64,000 nt of DNA from Tigriopus japonicus (Eukaryota > Arthropoda > Copepoda > Harpacticoida > Harpacticidae), in contig CM021317.1 in NCBI GenBank assembly GCA_010645155.1, forward strand, positions 14,362,695 through 14,426,694, in the 5' to 3' direction. A program made the position numbers and the translations under genes. The notes below the pieces were generated by a model. That model saw only the letters and a program-made list of their open reading frames with translations, had not been told where the DNA came from and did not search any database. How positions within the stretch are numbered: the stretch's first letter is position 1; every line of letters begins with the position of its first letter. This document shows, piece after piece, positions 1 to 12,970 of the stretch.

Positions 1-2015
1 ATCAATAGAAAATTGTGAATAAAAGACACAAGGCAGAATAAGAGGCATCGACTCCGCTTGCAAATCCATCCCTCATCACTCAAAGGCCACACCTACCAAT
101 GGACTTGTCCACGGATCAACCAACTACGCAAAAGCATAAAAGAAAAAAACTTCAACGGGAATAATAAGCCGCGCTCATGGAAGGCCCCGCCAAAATTGCC
201 CATCTTCAACCCAAGAACCCACAACGCTCCCATGTTGCCAATAACGTCATTTCAGTCCATGTGTTTGAGACACTACTGTTTTTTCGATTTGAAATTGATG
301 CCAAAAAATCGGATAGATAAGCCGCTTCAAGGAAAATAGGATTTGGTCTAAACATTCTCAAGAGTTCATGGAAGCATAACTAGAACGACCAAACGGATTG
401 GATCGTGTCCCGGACTTTCTCTACAACTATCACTTTTAATTCAAAAGATGCTCCAATATGTTCATTTGTGTTATTCTCCTAACGAATAATTAAGATGCAA
501 GTTTTCGCCACGGAAACGAAAAAAGACATTGAAAGAATAAATGCTGCTGTTTCAATAACATTTTCGAGGAAATTTCAATACCAATAGAACTATGGATTAC
601 GCCTTTTGTATCCTTTAATTCCGAAAGCTCCGAGGACATCTTGTTTTTTTTCGGGACCTCTCAAGAACTATTTTCTTATGACATACTATATGTTTAAGTG
701 TATTTGAGCCACAAATGACAAATTGTCTTCAATTTTGAAAACTAGGAAAGAACTAAGTCCACCATTTATGTTTTATCATTATCAATAATTGCAAATACTG
801 TACCAATGAAATTCAGCTCGGCTTTGAAATATCTGTCACAGAAACCCTCCTTGTCCCCGTTTTGACATAAAAAACGTATCAAATCTATCTTTGGTCTCGC
901 AAAGCTATCCTCTACTCTGAAATTGCATGGGCAAATTGTGTGAGTACACAACAATTGCTATACTCATCGGTTTGTTTCACGTTAAGTATACTTGAGGTCA
1001 GCTATGTAGTAAGACCAGAGTTGAGTATACTATAAAACAAATCGATCTTATGTGCGTTAACATGCGACCCCTTATCAGAACAAAAAAGTCAGCACCACTT
1101 GCAAATTTTAAACATCTGGATTAATGTTCTTCAGTAAAGAGAGCGCAAGAGCCAAATTGGGAAAATTTGAAGAAAAGTGTCTCATAAGAAAACGATGCCG
1201 TGTTGGAGCAATTGATCCAATCAATAAAAATAACCAAGATGCAAGATAACTTTCCTTTTTTGGACTTTTGTTTTTGGTGACAATAGCAAGCTTTATTCAG
1301 ACTTGTTTCGATTCAAATAATTTCTTGTACTACGAATCGACTTCAATAAGACGGAGATATGTTTTTGCCCTGTAAGAGACACTTTCTTGCCTTTCTTACC
1401 CTTGTCAGCTTTGCGCGCAATATTTTCCTCTCGAAAAGAACATCTCATCTTGAGAGCAACTTTTGTATTGAGTGATGGACATATTTTTTATGATGAATGT
1501 TAACTATTTAGCGAACAACTTTGTAGAGACTGGTTCTGGTGAACTGGTAAAAAGGCATACATTCAAGCTCTGTCATCTATTCATCGATTGTTCCTGTCGA
1601 CATTATATGAGACTTAATGAAATTGACGAAATCTTCCTGGGTCAGAAAAGTTCATGCACAAGCCATCTAAGAAAGTGAAAGAAAAAAAAGAACTTAGTTA
1701 TAGAACTAATGAAGAAAGGCTGGAAAAAGTAGGACAATCCTGTTTGTCCCCTTTGTTTCTAGAAGGAAAATCCCATTTATCCCAGGGAGAATAAACGGGG
1801 ACACTTTTTTTTGGATGGGATAATTCGCCCAATCGAGGACCGTCAATCTTACTTGATTTTGGTATACTCGAAATTTATTAATTAGTTGAATTAACATGCA
1901 CTCAAATATCTTATTCATTTGTTAAAACACATTATGTCTGTGTTTCTTGCCAGATAAATCTTTGTTAAGTTTTAAATCATGGTTTTATGCCTTTATAACT
2001 TTTGCTGGTAGTGTA
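1..2015. other. no gene recognised
   Basis: AT-rich sequence on the 3' side of the minus-strand CUB gene. It could hold that gene's last introns or exons. I looked for a CUB continuation (conserved Cys, Phe and Gly-Phe pattern) on the minus strand and found nothing convincing; the short open frame at 766-954 is only weakly suggestive. Confidence 0.4.
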
Positions 2016-2396
2016 CCGGGTGTTTCAAAAGAAACGTAACAGCTAACTATATCATCTGTAACTCGCTGTTGAAAGCTAACATGAACCTCAACCTTCATTG
2101 CTTATGAATGATTGACCAAACACTTGACTTGAAGAGTCGGAAAAAGCAATTTTAACCAAGTTCAATTTTTAAGCGACGACGAATTGTCCGGTAAAGGTCA
2201 ATCTTAAAAACAGTATTCGTGATTCTGACTTTTTTCCTCCCTTTCGAAGTTTGGCTAATACCAAAAATATGGGGACATGAAGGAAATAAAAAAAAATGCA
2301 TATCAAGAACTGTTATCTGACGCGGCTTTTGTCCTTTGTAAACTATTTGTGAGATCAACCAAATCCGAGTTGTTCCATTTCATACGGATCACCCGG
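2016..2396. mobile_element. degenerate Tc1/mariner-type element
   Basis: A 381-bp segment has inverted ends: CCGGGTG at the left and CACCCGG at the right, each flanked by TA (2014-2015 and 2397-2398), the duplication made by Tc1/mariner elements. Homology beyond the first seven or so bases is poor, so it is old. The minus-strand open frame inside (2152-2358) has a basic patch (GRKKVR, RTIRRRLKIE) that resembles the helix-turn-helix part of a transposase, but this is a weak resemblance. Non-autonomous or decayed. Confidence 0.5.
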
Positions 2397-2398
2397 TA

Positions 2399-3323
2399 GT
2401 GAACTTATAAGATTTAAGGCATGAAGATGAGGTAGAAAGAGTGGCACAAGGATCTGTCCAAAACCAGTACTGCAAATATGTAGCCCAAACCAGCGTCATA
2501 AAAGCTCCGCTAGAAATTCTGATTTGCCTACCGCAGCTATTCCGAAAAGATATCTTCCCTGATTGATTCCTGACCTCGTTTTTGGACAACTGCATCTGCC
2601 CACATCATAAAGAACTGTTGATATTTATAAAAAGCAACACATATAATTGGATAGCATCAGGTTTGCTTTTAGTTTGACCATGCCTTATCCTTATTCTTTT
2701 TGAGGCTTAAATCAATCTCAAAAATCCACATTAAAGAACGATTCCGTGATTTCCTTATCATCGAGGACCAATATGCTGTCCTTGAAAGTCAAAATATTCA
2801 TAAACTAGTTAAAAGTCCCTGATTAAGACCATAGGTTGACGACTCAAAACTTAAATGTCCTTCCAACATCTCCATTCATCTGATACTTCAAACAATAGAC
2901 TCATTAACGTAGAAAAATATGATATCGATCGGGCCAGATTTCAAACAACATTGAGGATTAAAATCCATGACTTCCTAAATTATCTTGACTGCTTAAGATA
3001 ATCTTGGATCATCGCGCAACAAATCCTAAATATCAGGAGACTAAAAGCACTTTCATGGATTCGAGAAAATTGAGGCAAACTCTTGAGCCTGGCTTACTTA
3101 TCTTCTCACTCTGCAAAGGCTATTTTTTGACTGATCATACCTCGAAAGATGAACATGGAGTCAATAGTTTCATGGAAAAAATGAAATCAAAATCTTGGAT
3201 TATTCTACGAAAAAGTTTAGTCATTTTTCTATCTCGTAGGAAAACAATATCTTAAGATGGAGATTCCTTTAAATGGATCTTAGTCTTTGGCCAAAAAGTT
3301 GCATCTTGCAACTTTGTCTAAAC
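2399..3323. other. no gene recognised
   Basis: Short open frames on both strands (2389-2595 minus, 3004-3255 plus) lack recognisable motifs, convincing splice context or coding character. I see nothing supportable here. Confidence 0.4.
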
Positions 3324-3569
3324 CAGGGGTAAGCAACCTGTGGGCTGCGGCCCACAGGTGGGCCCAAGGGTGGTCTTTAGTGGGCCCACAAGCTATGGAG
3401 AAAGTCGGAAAAGTGGGCCTGTGAGACATCCACACTCCTGTACTCGTGGGCCCAAAGCTCTTTGACCGTTAATTTGTGGGCCCCGAACCTACCAACGTCT
3501 GTTTGGGGCCCCTGATAACATGTACTCAAATTTAGTGGACCTTGACCCAAAAGTGGTTGACGACCCCTG
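3324..3569 (+). mobile_element. hAT-A non-autonomous element, copy 1
   Basis: A 246-bp element starts CAGGGGTAAGCAACC and ends GGTTGACGACCCCTG. It is flanked by a perfect 8-bp duplication, gtctaaac, at 3316-3323 and 3570-3577. The body is dominated by gtgggccc motifs in both orientations. An 8-bp duplication together with a CAGGG..CCCTG end is the hallmark of the hAT superfamily. It has no coding capacity. Three more copies are at 27119, 31755 and 46155. Confidence 0.9.
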
Positions 3570-3787
3570 GTCTAAACCCTATTAATTGCATTCGAATAGC
3601 ATCTTATTGAGAATCAATTCCAAAAGAAGACTACGCTTGATTCCACAATCGAGTCGACAAAGAGCATCAAAATTGTCATTTTCTTACTTGAAGAGCGTAA
3701 TCGAGAGTGTGATTAGCCATTTGACTTATAGAGAAGTAAAAATGCGGACCTATCTCCATATAAAGCCAATCAAAAAATGCCACCTAC

Positions 3788-6700
3788 CGTCACCTAGAGT
3801 GCTCGTGGACAACTTAATTCCACAAAAGCCCGGTTGGCGTTGAATACAAATAGCGTAATCCATCGAAATTGGATAAGGACTAGTGATGTCTCGGTAGTTG
3901 AAAGACTCGATGGATCCCGAGAGACTCGTGAAATACTGGAGACAACCATTGGGTGCTAAAATATACACAAAGCGATTGAAGATCGGCAAAAGGTTCATTA
4001 AAATGGCAAAGGTTAGTTGTTAAATAAAGAACATGTCGAATATTTTTTTATTACTCCAAATATCTACTAAACGTAAAAACAGATTTTTCATTGGGTGAAA
4101 GTTTTTTGGTCGTTATGATTTCTTCTCGTTTTTTTTACTTTAATTTCTTATGATTTCGGTTTAGTAAGGCCGAAAAAGTTTGTGGTCGTTTGTTTACCGT
4201 TAGAATATTTTGCTTTCTTCTCAGTGTTCTTGAACTCGGAAACAAGAAAGGGGTTTTAAAGTCAGGTCTCGAGTCATGCGGGACAGAAAGGAAAATAAGA
4301 TACCTTTTTATCCCTAGGCCTAGGCAAAAAGAGCGATTGCTATTGTCCTTCCAAGCTTTTGATGGACTCACCTTGCAGCTTATGTTGGATTGAGCAATCG
4401 ATTTGGGTGATTTTGATGCTCCAGGTGTAGTTTTTAGTCGGGGTCTCAACTGAAGGTGTCAAAGTGTTGGAAGTGCCCACCATTGCAAATAGACGAATGA
4501 TTTCTTCCTCTTGCTGAGCATTGTTGTCAATGGGAATGTAAACTGAAAGACATTGATCGAACACTCACATTGATCATTCGTATTTGTTTATTGATTTATT
4601 GCACAATAAATTTGAGTATTGACGTATTAAGTTATTTGGATGTCAAACTGGAATGAGATGTTGAGGAGGAATCGTTAACCCAGTTTTGGCAAATGTTCAG
4701 GCTTCAGGGCAGAGTTTAAAACAATTCAAAGAAAGAGGAGAATTCGAGCAAGAGCAGAAATGCATCAGATGAATTGCAAAGATGATTACATTGCTGATGA
4801 CCCAGGTATGTAAAAAAGGTTGCACTAAGCCAACCTCTAAAGCAGTCTTTGACGTTAAAATCGATAATTTGACCTACAGGGTGGTGGAAAAATAATCCTT
4901 TTGTTTAAAGTAAATTTCATTTAGATGGCACACTTTCTTGTTTTGACAGATTTGAATACAGTCATGAAGAGCGCCATCTGGTGCATTTTAGGTGGCAACA
5001 ACTCGCCCTAAATGGCGCGTTTTGTGACTGTACTCTTTTAATACAGTGCATTCGCTTGGAGTAGGCATGATGGCTTTATTGAGATGCTGATTTTACGAGT
5101 TTTTGGTAGAGGAATTCGAGCAATCTTGATTATCAATTTTTCATTTTTAAATTTACTCCGCGAATTGGTTGACAAGGGTTTTAAGACAACATCCAAAATG
5201 TTGACTGCCTTTTAGGAAGCGGGTACTTCTTTGTCGCTTCCATGAAAGAAAATCTCCTTGAAAAGTATGAGGATTTCATAGAATTGCCTGAGATTTATTC
5301 AAGGCAAAAGAGGTTTCTTTTTTTTGTCAAAATCAACTGCGTTATCGATCATTTTAGATTCGAAATTTCTCGAACCATCATACGAAAGGACAATTATTAG
5401 GCACAAAAACATCCTTTCTCTATTCCTCCTGTCTACTGGATCTTAAATCTATTGGGACCAAAGCACCTTCTTAAACAACGAAAAGTGAGAGTAGAAGAAA
5501 AGACCAAGTTCATCTTGCAATTATCCATTTCGAGCCCACCAAACTGTTGGTGCAAAATATGGACTTCACTGACTTTTGAAGAGAAATAGATTGCATTCGT
5601 CAAATGTTTCCCCCTAAGGTAACCAAGATGATGCTAAAAACATCCTACTCGTAAAAAACAGTCTGTGCAAAAGAGTGCCCAAAGGCCTGCAACGTGGCAA
5701 ACCAGTTTTTGGACTGACACACGGTCATCCACAGGGGCAGGATTTTCAGGTGAATAAAAATGTAATTTTGCTTCAAAATTTATCAGTAGTCTTTTTCACT
5801 CTATTTATGTAATGAAAATTTTATTCGTCACTTTTGCGTTTGCGTAAATTTTTTCGGATTATTTTGTTGACACAAATATGTAAAAAATATGAAGAAGCAA
5901 GTTACAAAAACCATTGCAAATTTTTAAACTGACACGTAATCACATAAATGTGCCCAAGGGGAAAAGGTTGGTTACTTTTAATACAGTTACCTTGAACTAA
6001 CAAATTTTGGAAGACGTCCGAAAAGCATTTTTTTACACTTCCTGTTCTAGTTTAGTGTAAGTATCTACCGTTTAAGTCCAATCCGGCTTTGCCGTATATT
6101 TTGCCCAATTTAGGTTTACTGTTCATCTTTTTTAATATTCGACTATTTTTGGGATTGGTTCGTCTTTTTTATGTTATTTTGTCCATCATATTTACATTTG
6201 TGTTATTCACAACTTATGGTTCTTTTTCAACTAATAATTTAGCCTAAAATTTCGGTTCCAAATAATCATGTTAGACCAGACACCACAAATAACAAAATAA
6301 AAAAAGTGCATCTCATCTCAACGGTTTCAAGGGGCAAATAGTTCTCGCATTCAGGTAGTCAGTTGTTTATTTCTAATTTAAGATACCAATCGACCGAAAC
6401 CGACCTAGATTTCCATTTCATTAACTCTTCCAAATGGTACTACACTACAATCAAATGAAATGCTAATAGGAGCATTAGCCAAAGAAACAAATTCACTAAA
6501 ATGAGATTGTAAATGTGAAGAAAAGCCCTCGAAGGGAAGATGAAGAATGTACTTACAATGTTGACCAGTGAGGTCGCCACAAAGGAGGTTTCCTTCAGAC
6601 AGTCCGAATTGATTTCGACCCCCAAAAATAGCCATTCGATCGCTTGAACACTGGCCGAACGGGAAAGTGGTCATCGAGGGTCCAATTGTTTCAAATTTGT

Positions 6701-9700
6701 CCAAATCCATTCGAACTTGACACACATCTCGGTTTCGAACCTACAGAACATTCAGGTTTTGAGGTTCTAAGGAAGCTTTGGATGGGATACCAATTGGTAA
6801 AATTGGTTTTATTTTTGGAATGTTGTTTTTATATCTGATTGATTCTTTGATAATGTGAGTAATTTACTCGATTTTAGCAAGTAAAATTGAGATTGCTTGA
6901 TTGAAAATAAAAAATATGATTCAGCTATTGACATTTAAGGATGAATCAAAAACTGATGAGTTCAACATGGCAATAAAGAAATAAAGAAAAAAAGAGGGCT
7001 TGAGAGCCTTCTTGCAAAATCGTTTTTACATAACTAAAGCTTTAAAGTTTTCCATATATTGTATTTAATTTTGATCTTATTGAATGGAAGACATTTTCTT
7101 CTAAAGTTAAGTTCAACAATTCAACACTTTTCTTTTGAAACTTACGTTGATTATTAATTAATTTCATGTTCACACAAGAAGAAAAACACAACAAAGAATA
7201 GCAATACGTAAAAGATAACTAAAAAATTCATGAATGTTTTACGCCAATTAAAAGTTTTAATACGATTCCAGGCATCCTTGGCTTCAAATTTGGTGGTCAG
7301 CACTTGCTTGCAATATAAATCAGGAGTAAAAGTAGGAAGTAGTGTCGATTTTAGAAGATTATGAAGCATTTTAAAATAAGTCAATTTTAAGGTAACCGTC
7401 AAAAAAAAATTGTTCACAATTTTTAGCATTTGGATCATCATAATCAATACTTTATGGAGAGAGCTCAATTTCAATTTCTACCCTCATAATGATCCAATTT
7501 CTCATAGTACATTTGCTATCCGAACCGAAAGTCAGAAGTGAAAAATGAAAGTGAAAATTGAACTATTGTTGCCATCCCAAGACACCATTTTTCGTCTTTT
7601 TGAGTTGCCCCCAAAGCCTCCATTTGGATTGGACGTCTTCCTTCGTACGATTTGAGTGTGCTATTTTTCTTTGATTCGATCTGGATTCTCGAGTCTCGAA
7701 CGGGGGACCAAAAATCGATTGTCACCCACCTTAATGCTATAAGTGCAGTAGTTGGGATCTCCGTCCACTTGAGGGTACTTTGGGTTTTGAAAGTAAGCCA
7801 CCTGTTGGTCCACAACGCCATAGCAGGAGTCCTCAACTAGAACAGCAGATTGCAGTCGACATGTAATTAGGTAGTGATCGTTTCTTTGATCAACCTACTT
7901 TCTTTCAACGAGGGATCGTTTCAAGATCGCAACAAATGTCAGGAATTGGTACCTCAAGACCATTTAACTATGCCTACAATTTCAGGCAAGATTAGTCCTG
8001 ATGTTTTTTAAGTTCTTTTAAGGGAAATATACTCATCAGCAGGGCCCTGATAAATATTTGCTAAAAAGTGACAGAATGATAAATTCACCTGGTCTACGTT
8101 GCGTCCANNNNNNNNNNNNNNNNNNNNNNNNNNNNNNNNNNNNNNNNNNNNNNNNNNNNNNNNNNNNNNNNNNNNNNNNNNNNNNNNNNNNNNNNNNNNN
8201 NNNNNNNNNNNNNNNNNNNNNNNNNNNNNNNNNNNNNNNNNNNNNNNNNNNNNNNNNNNNNNNNNNNNNNNNNNNNNNNNNNNNNNNNNNNNNNNNNNNN
8301 NNNNNNNNNNNNNNNNNNNNNNNNNNNNNNNNNNNNNNNNNNNNNNNNNNNNNNNNNNNNNNNNNNNNNNNNNNNNNNNNNNNNNNNNNNNNNNNNNNNN
8401 NNNNNNNNNNNNNNNNNNNNNNNNNNNNNNNNNNNNNNNNNNNNNNNNNNNNNNNNNNNNNNNNNNNNNNNNNNNNNNNNNNNNNNNNNNNNNNNNNNNN
8501 NNNNNNNNNNNNNNNNNNNNNNNNNNNNNNNNNNNNNNNNNNNNNNNNNNNNNNNNNNNNNNNNNNNNNNNNNNNNNNNNNNNNNNNNNNNNNNNNNNNN
8601 NNNNNNNNNNNNNNNNNNNNNNNNNNNNNNNNNNNNNNNNNNNNNNNNNNNNNNNNNNNNNNNNNNNNNNNNNNNNNNNNNNNNNNNNNNNNNNNNNNNN
8701 NNNNNNNNNNNNNNNNNNNNNNNNNNNNNNNNNNNNNNNNNNNNNNNNNNNNNNNNNNNNNNNNNNNNNNNNNAACAAAATGACGTGTTTTGTACCTGTT
8801 TCTCTTCAATTGGGTCTCGGCCTCGTGACGTCATGTGATGACGTGGACAGTCGGTCACGTGACTTAAACAGAAAAAGTAGGACATTGTTCTGAATTCAAT
8901 GCTATGATTTATCTCACTCAATTGTGTTGTTCAAGGCTTAATGACTAAGTAAAAAAGTACCATGTAGTTTGGTTGAATTTTTGAAATTGCTAGCTCTCAA
9001 TTCTAATCCAAATTAGGCAGACAAATATGCAAGAAAATGATTTAGATAATTTCTGAGAGGGATAGATTGTCAATTCCAGTCAGAGTTGGGTAAATTACTT
9101 GATGAAATGTTATAAATTACAATGAAAATTGCTTCCTCAAAAAATCTAATTCACAATAACATTGTCTGAAAGATTAATTGACTTCAATGGACTTCAAAAT
9201 TATGGGGATCAATCAAAAATTATTTTGTTGCATTTTTTGGCAAAATTCTATTGACTGAGACTCTTTTGTCAATATTGAATTTGATTTATTCTCAGTTATA
9301 TAAGTGGGTTTGATATTATTCATTATCTTTTCTTTCAAAACATCAGCATATTAGGCAAATTTTGTTTTTCCTTCTGTATTTAAAAACTGTTGTTTATTCG
9401 TTTTTTCACTTCCCATTTTAATACTTGAGAAATGTTACTCAAAATTTATGATGGCACACATTTTTGTCCTGAAATACTATGACAGTAAGTTATTAATTAG
9501 TTGATCTTTTAGTGTCAGTTTTCATTTTTTGTTGAATAGACATTCTGTTTAAGCCTAAGTTGCTACATTGTTAGCAATAATTCAAGCCTGAAGAAATTGT
9601 TTCTTGGCGGTCTTGACATGGTAATTGGAGGCAGTGAGATACAACTTTTTTATTTCATTCAACCCTTTTTATTTCTTTATACGTTCACATTGAGCTTTAA

Positions 9701-11254
9701 AAACCCCAAATGCTGAACTAGAACCATTTTAAGTGTAAATTATGGGATTGAATTCAGGAGAATGTCCTACTTCTTTATGGCAAGGTGACTTGAGAAAACG
9801 TCGATTCAATAAGCTGCATTTTGTGGATTCGGGTTGGGTTTTTGAAATCTTTAGGATGTGTAAATTATTCTAGGCTTGTCTGTAAGATTCTCACAACAAA
9901 TAAAGTTATTTTCTTGCAAAATAATCCGTTTCTACACACTAAGCTGTTACACTTGGGGGCGGGAATCGGTCACCCTCTGAGCGTACTTTAGTGAAGAATT
10001 TCAAAACAAAAGGAGGCCGAGACCCTATGGCAAAGGTCTTTTCAGTGCTTGCTGTTTTTTTTATTAAAAGAATAAATTTTGCATATTCTTGCAAGACAGA
10101 GAGTCAATATGTCCATACTCGCCATTCGACATTTTTCATGGCATCGAAGTCATAAAAGCGGTGTGTAAAATGCAAAAAAAATCTTGCACTGACCAAATTC
10201 TTTTGTTGTCGAACAAGCCCTTTCTCTTGTTTCATCCGCCCGCGATAAGATTTTTGAGGAGATCACTCAAACCTCCCCTGGCATCTGCCATTGATCCAAA
10301 ACTGAAATTGCCGTAAGGACTTTGATATTTATTTCAGTTGTGCTACGGAGACCGAATGCAGACAACAGCACATATTTTATTAATGAAAATTGGCTTCCTT
10401 AACCTCTTGTTTACAAATTTGATTACTAACAGCCAAAGGAGTTTGTAATAACTCGAAAATTTCGTAAATCTTTTCAACCTTAAGTTAGGTTGAGTAGTGG
10501 CAGAAATCTACTTAAACAGGTCACCCCTATTTTGCTCACTCTCAGATAACTTACGGCAATATTGACAAAAAGGCTTGGCGACACTGATTCATCCATTTTA
10601 CAGACCTCGTGTCTCCACGATCCCGAAAAGTTTGAAGCCATAGAGGTTGTGAACAATTCCAAATCTAGTGAAATCTAGCCCTTTTATCCTCATATCTGTG
10701 CTGGTCAGCTAGGCCGAAGTGCAGAGGAACAGAAGGGTAGCCAAAATGAGAAGATAAGCAAGTACTGGGTGTGGTGGTTTGTTAAACCTGGTCAAGAAAT
10801 AAGTGCGTATAAATCACTAAAGACAGTTACGTCAAGTGACTTTACTTAAAGCTAATGTTCTGGTTAGGATAAATTACTTTTGCATACTTAAGATGACAAT
10901 TGTAAAATGATTATCAATATGTGACCAATATGTGATTGACTTTGAGCTTTTACCTCCCTTTTGTTTGTCTCCACTTATGGGAGAAAATTGTTACACCGAT
11001 ATATTTAGTTCACATTCTCTATTGTAAATACATAACCATGACTTGACTTGGTCTCATGAACATAGGCATTTATCCCTGGGATTTTCCGAACCGAATTCAA
11101 TACTTACACAAGCAGCAAGTTCCGAATCCGGCGGCGCACGACGTCTTTGGAGCTCCTCCTTTGCTGACGCATTCTGCGGCCGTGAAGCACACACCTTGTT
11201 GCGTGGCCGTGATGTTGCATACGTCGTTATTGAATTGGACAATGTTGAACAACC
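3788..11254 (-). CDS. secreted CUB-domain protein (partial, five exons)
   Basis: Exons in transcription order: 11254-11108, 7836-7730, 6740-6557, 4542-4372 and 3955-3788 (or 3794). All junctions are AG/GT and keep one frame. Exon 1 carries the cysteine block CFTAAECVSKGG..SCAAGFGTCC and continues across the splice as CCLF, a motif known from arthropod secreted CUB proteins. Exons 2-4 make one CUB-like domain (YFQNPKYPQ, then DVCQVRMDLDKF, LLCGDLTGQHF and TWSIKITQIDC). Exon 5 begins the next module (CLQYFTSLSGSIESFNY). The exact role is unknown; such proteins are extracellular and probably bind ligands or matrix. The signal-peptide exon upstream is not located. A Met at 11285 could start translation if the acceptor at 11255 is not used. 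The 3' exons are missing or off the edge. The largest intron contains an assembly gap. Confidence 0.82.
4543..6556 (-). other. intron of the CUB gene
   Basis: A 2.0-kb intron. Around 4880 there is a sequence CAGGGTGGTGGAAAAATAAT that looks like a transposon end, followed by AT-rich DNA with scattered stop-ridden frames. No matching inverted end with a clean target duplication was found, so no element is called. Confidence 0.5.
6741..7729 (-). other. intron of the CUB gene
   Basis: A 1.0-kb AT-rich intron. The open frame at 7154-7474 (minus) is rich in Phe, Leu and Lys and has no recognisable motif. Nothing further is supported. Confidence 0.5.
8108..8773. other. assembly gap (Ns)
   Basis: Run of 666 N inside the longest intron of the CUB gene. 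All long open frames overlapping it are artefacts of unknown bases. Confidence 0.99.
8774..11107 (-). other. rest of the long CUB-gene intron
   Basis: Intron sequence between exon 1 and the gap. At 9081 it holds CAGAGTTGGGTAAATTACTT, a transposon-type end that recurs inverted at about 58038-58059. A minus-strand open frame at 10480-10662 with a donor-like GTAAGT was considered as an exon. It is not needed, because the flanking exons join in phase and rebuild the family motif CCLF. Confidence 0.5.
9081..9145 (+). repeat. end of a TAATTAC-type dispersed element
   Basis: The sequence CAGAGTTGGGTAAATTACTT is the inverse of the end of a similar AT-rich repeat at 57925-58059 (AAGTAATTGACCCAACTCTG). 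Only one end is visible at each site, so both look like fragments. The CAGAG..CTCTG form suggests a hAT-like or MITE origin, by inference only. Confidence 0.45.
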
Positions 11255-12267
11255 CTGGAAAGAGGAGACGGAAAATCGATTTCATAAAATCCTTGGCCCG
11301 ACATGCGACTTCTCGGCTGAAGTGAAACGAAGTTATTTTTGCGTTTTTTTATTCTGCTATTTTAGTGGGGGTACTTTTGAGACCAGAAAATGAACCTACA
11401 TGGAGTGATAATATCTAGAGCAGGGTCTGATATTCTCAGCAAAAGTATAAATCATGTTCACTTAAAGTAAAATGTTGCCTTTAGGGTTTAGTTGCAGACG
11501 TGGTGTCCAGGTTAGTGCAGTGTCTTAGAATAAGAAATGTCCCAGGTTCTATTCGTCTCTCCGACCTTTCTTAAGGAAACCTTAAAATAAAAAGGCTGCA
11601 TGTTATTGCAGATAAGATTTATTTATTTAGAGTATACCACAATCAAGGAAGATAAACGTTCGAGTATTTTTTCGCTCCAGCTGCTTTCGTTTCAAACACA
11701 ACAGCTGTCTCGAGTATACGTATACTCAAGGTCCGAAAATCTGTCCTCATTTTGATGTGCTGTGAAATAAATATTTTCTGTGTTAAAATGCAACCCATCA
11801 TTTCGCACGCACAGACCAAGGATCTGCACAGACGGAGAACCATTCCGATATGGGACTTGAAATTGCTTATCGGAAATATTTGGACGATCTAATGGCTGGC
11901 TTTGCTGGTTGGACGAGGCTCAAACCTGCGACCCAAGCACTCAAAATCCCCCAAAAGAGTAATTGTTCAAGTGTGAAATTTGGCACTTCAATTGAACAAT
12001 ATTGCGCATTAATCGGGATTTTGCCATGCCTAGGAATTTTAGATTCGTCTCATCAAATCAAGCAATAAATTATTAGAATTAAAGCGGTAGCGGTGGTAAA
12101 AAACCCTCAGTAATAAAAAACATCAAATTTTCGCAAAACATGTGTATTGGAACGCTCACTCTTAGTTAGATTTCATTTATAGTACATTTTTCTTATTAGT
12201 ACATTTTTTCTTACTTATGTATCTAGTGCCCACGTTGCTGATTATTAAGAGATCCATTTCTCTACAT
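11255..12267. other. region upstream of the CUB exons; SINE-like piece
   Basis: Expected to hold the signal-peptide exon of the CUB gene, but none could be chosen. At about 11498-11570 there is a tRNA-like stretch with a loose B-box (GGTTCTATTCG) followed by an A-rich tail and TTTATTTATTTA. It may be a degraded SINE, at low certainty. Confidence 0.3.
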
Positions 12268-12483
12268 TCACTCCTTGAGTGCTGCATCAAAAGCTCGGGT
12301 ATTGAAGTCAACCTTAACCCCCAAAATGAGATGGAGAACGTTGGAGTGAGTGCTTTTTTCGAATCCCAGTCTATTCCAGTTTTGAGGCAAGTTCGAAAGT
12401 TCGACCGTTCCGTCTTCCATCTCTTTAACTGTATTTGTGACCTCAGTCTTCGTCTTGGAGGAAATCTTTTCCGAATTCTCCCT
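12268..12483 (-). CDS. possible terminal exon, unassigned
   Basis: On the minus strand an AG acceptor at about 12484 is followed by 70 open codons ending in TGA at 12268. The start is EKISSKTKTEVTNTVKEMED and the end is FDAALKE. The residue mix, with Glu/Lys/Thr followed by Leu/Val-rich runs, looks more protein-like than neighbouring frames. I recognise no family and no partner exon. The alternative is a chance open frame. Confidence 0.25.
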   Translation of the reverse strand, partial: RENSEKISSKTKTEVTNTVKEMEDGTVELSNLPQNWNRLGFEKSTHSNVLHLILGVKVDFNTRAFDAALKE

Positions 12484-12864
12484 CTATGTACGTAATCTTG
12501 AGACATGTCATGACATTGATGATTCTTGTCCTTCCAATCGTGACTAGCGGTTTCTTGAATATTAATTTCTGATAGACAAGTGGGGAAAATCCGTCTTCTT
12601 TGAATTTCTCTTTCTTTTGTTGTATTCATTTACGCTCGTTTTTTGTCCCTCATTCCTCGTCTCTTCCTTATTCTCCAATCTCATCGCTCACAACAAGTAA
12701 TTATTATCCACCTGTGAATCTCTTTTATTCACATTAGCCACGGGCTCTTTTTACGACAAGTTCTTCAGATTCATCATGCAAAAAAGCGGAAATTAAGTCA
12801 TTGCTTAATTACGCCAGTTCCGGCAATTCAATCAATATTGACGACTGAGACGATTCTACTCGTT

Positions 12865-12970
12865 AGGTGACCCATTAACAAGCTTTAAACGTGATCTGGA
12901 GAATTTCTTAAAAAAATTACCGCCCCACATCCAGGGTTGTCCCAGGGTGGCTAACTCTAACGTGCTATAC
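12865..12970 (+). mobile_element. LINE 3'-end fragment
   Basis: The plus strand encodes SFKRDLENFLKKLPPHIQGC in one frame. This matches the usual extreme C-terminus of non-LTR retrotransposon ORF2 (pattern FK..LD.FL..IPD.P). It is a 5'-truncated remnant of about 100 bp with no other coding part. Confidence 0.55.

Noticed and set aside
4880..5900. Possible decayed mariner element starting CAGGGTGGTGGAAAAATAAT
   Set aside because: The matching end near 5857 (GGATTATTTTGTTGAC) is only partly complementary, there is no TA pair at fixed borders, and no transposase motif could be read.
8008..8921. Long open frames on both strands
   Set aside because: They consist almost entirely of unknown bases in the assembly gap; the same applies to 43213-43923.
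10480..10662. Extra exon of the CUB gene
   Set aside because: The flanking exons 11108 and 7836 already join in phase and recreate the family motif CCLF; this frame has no CUB features.
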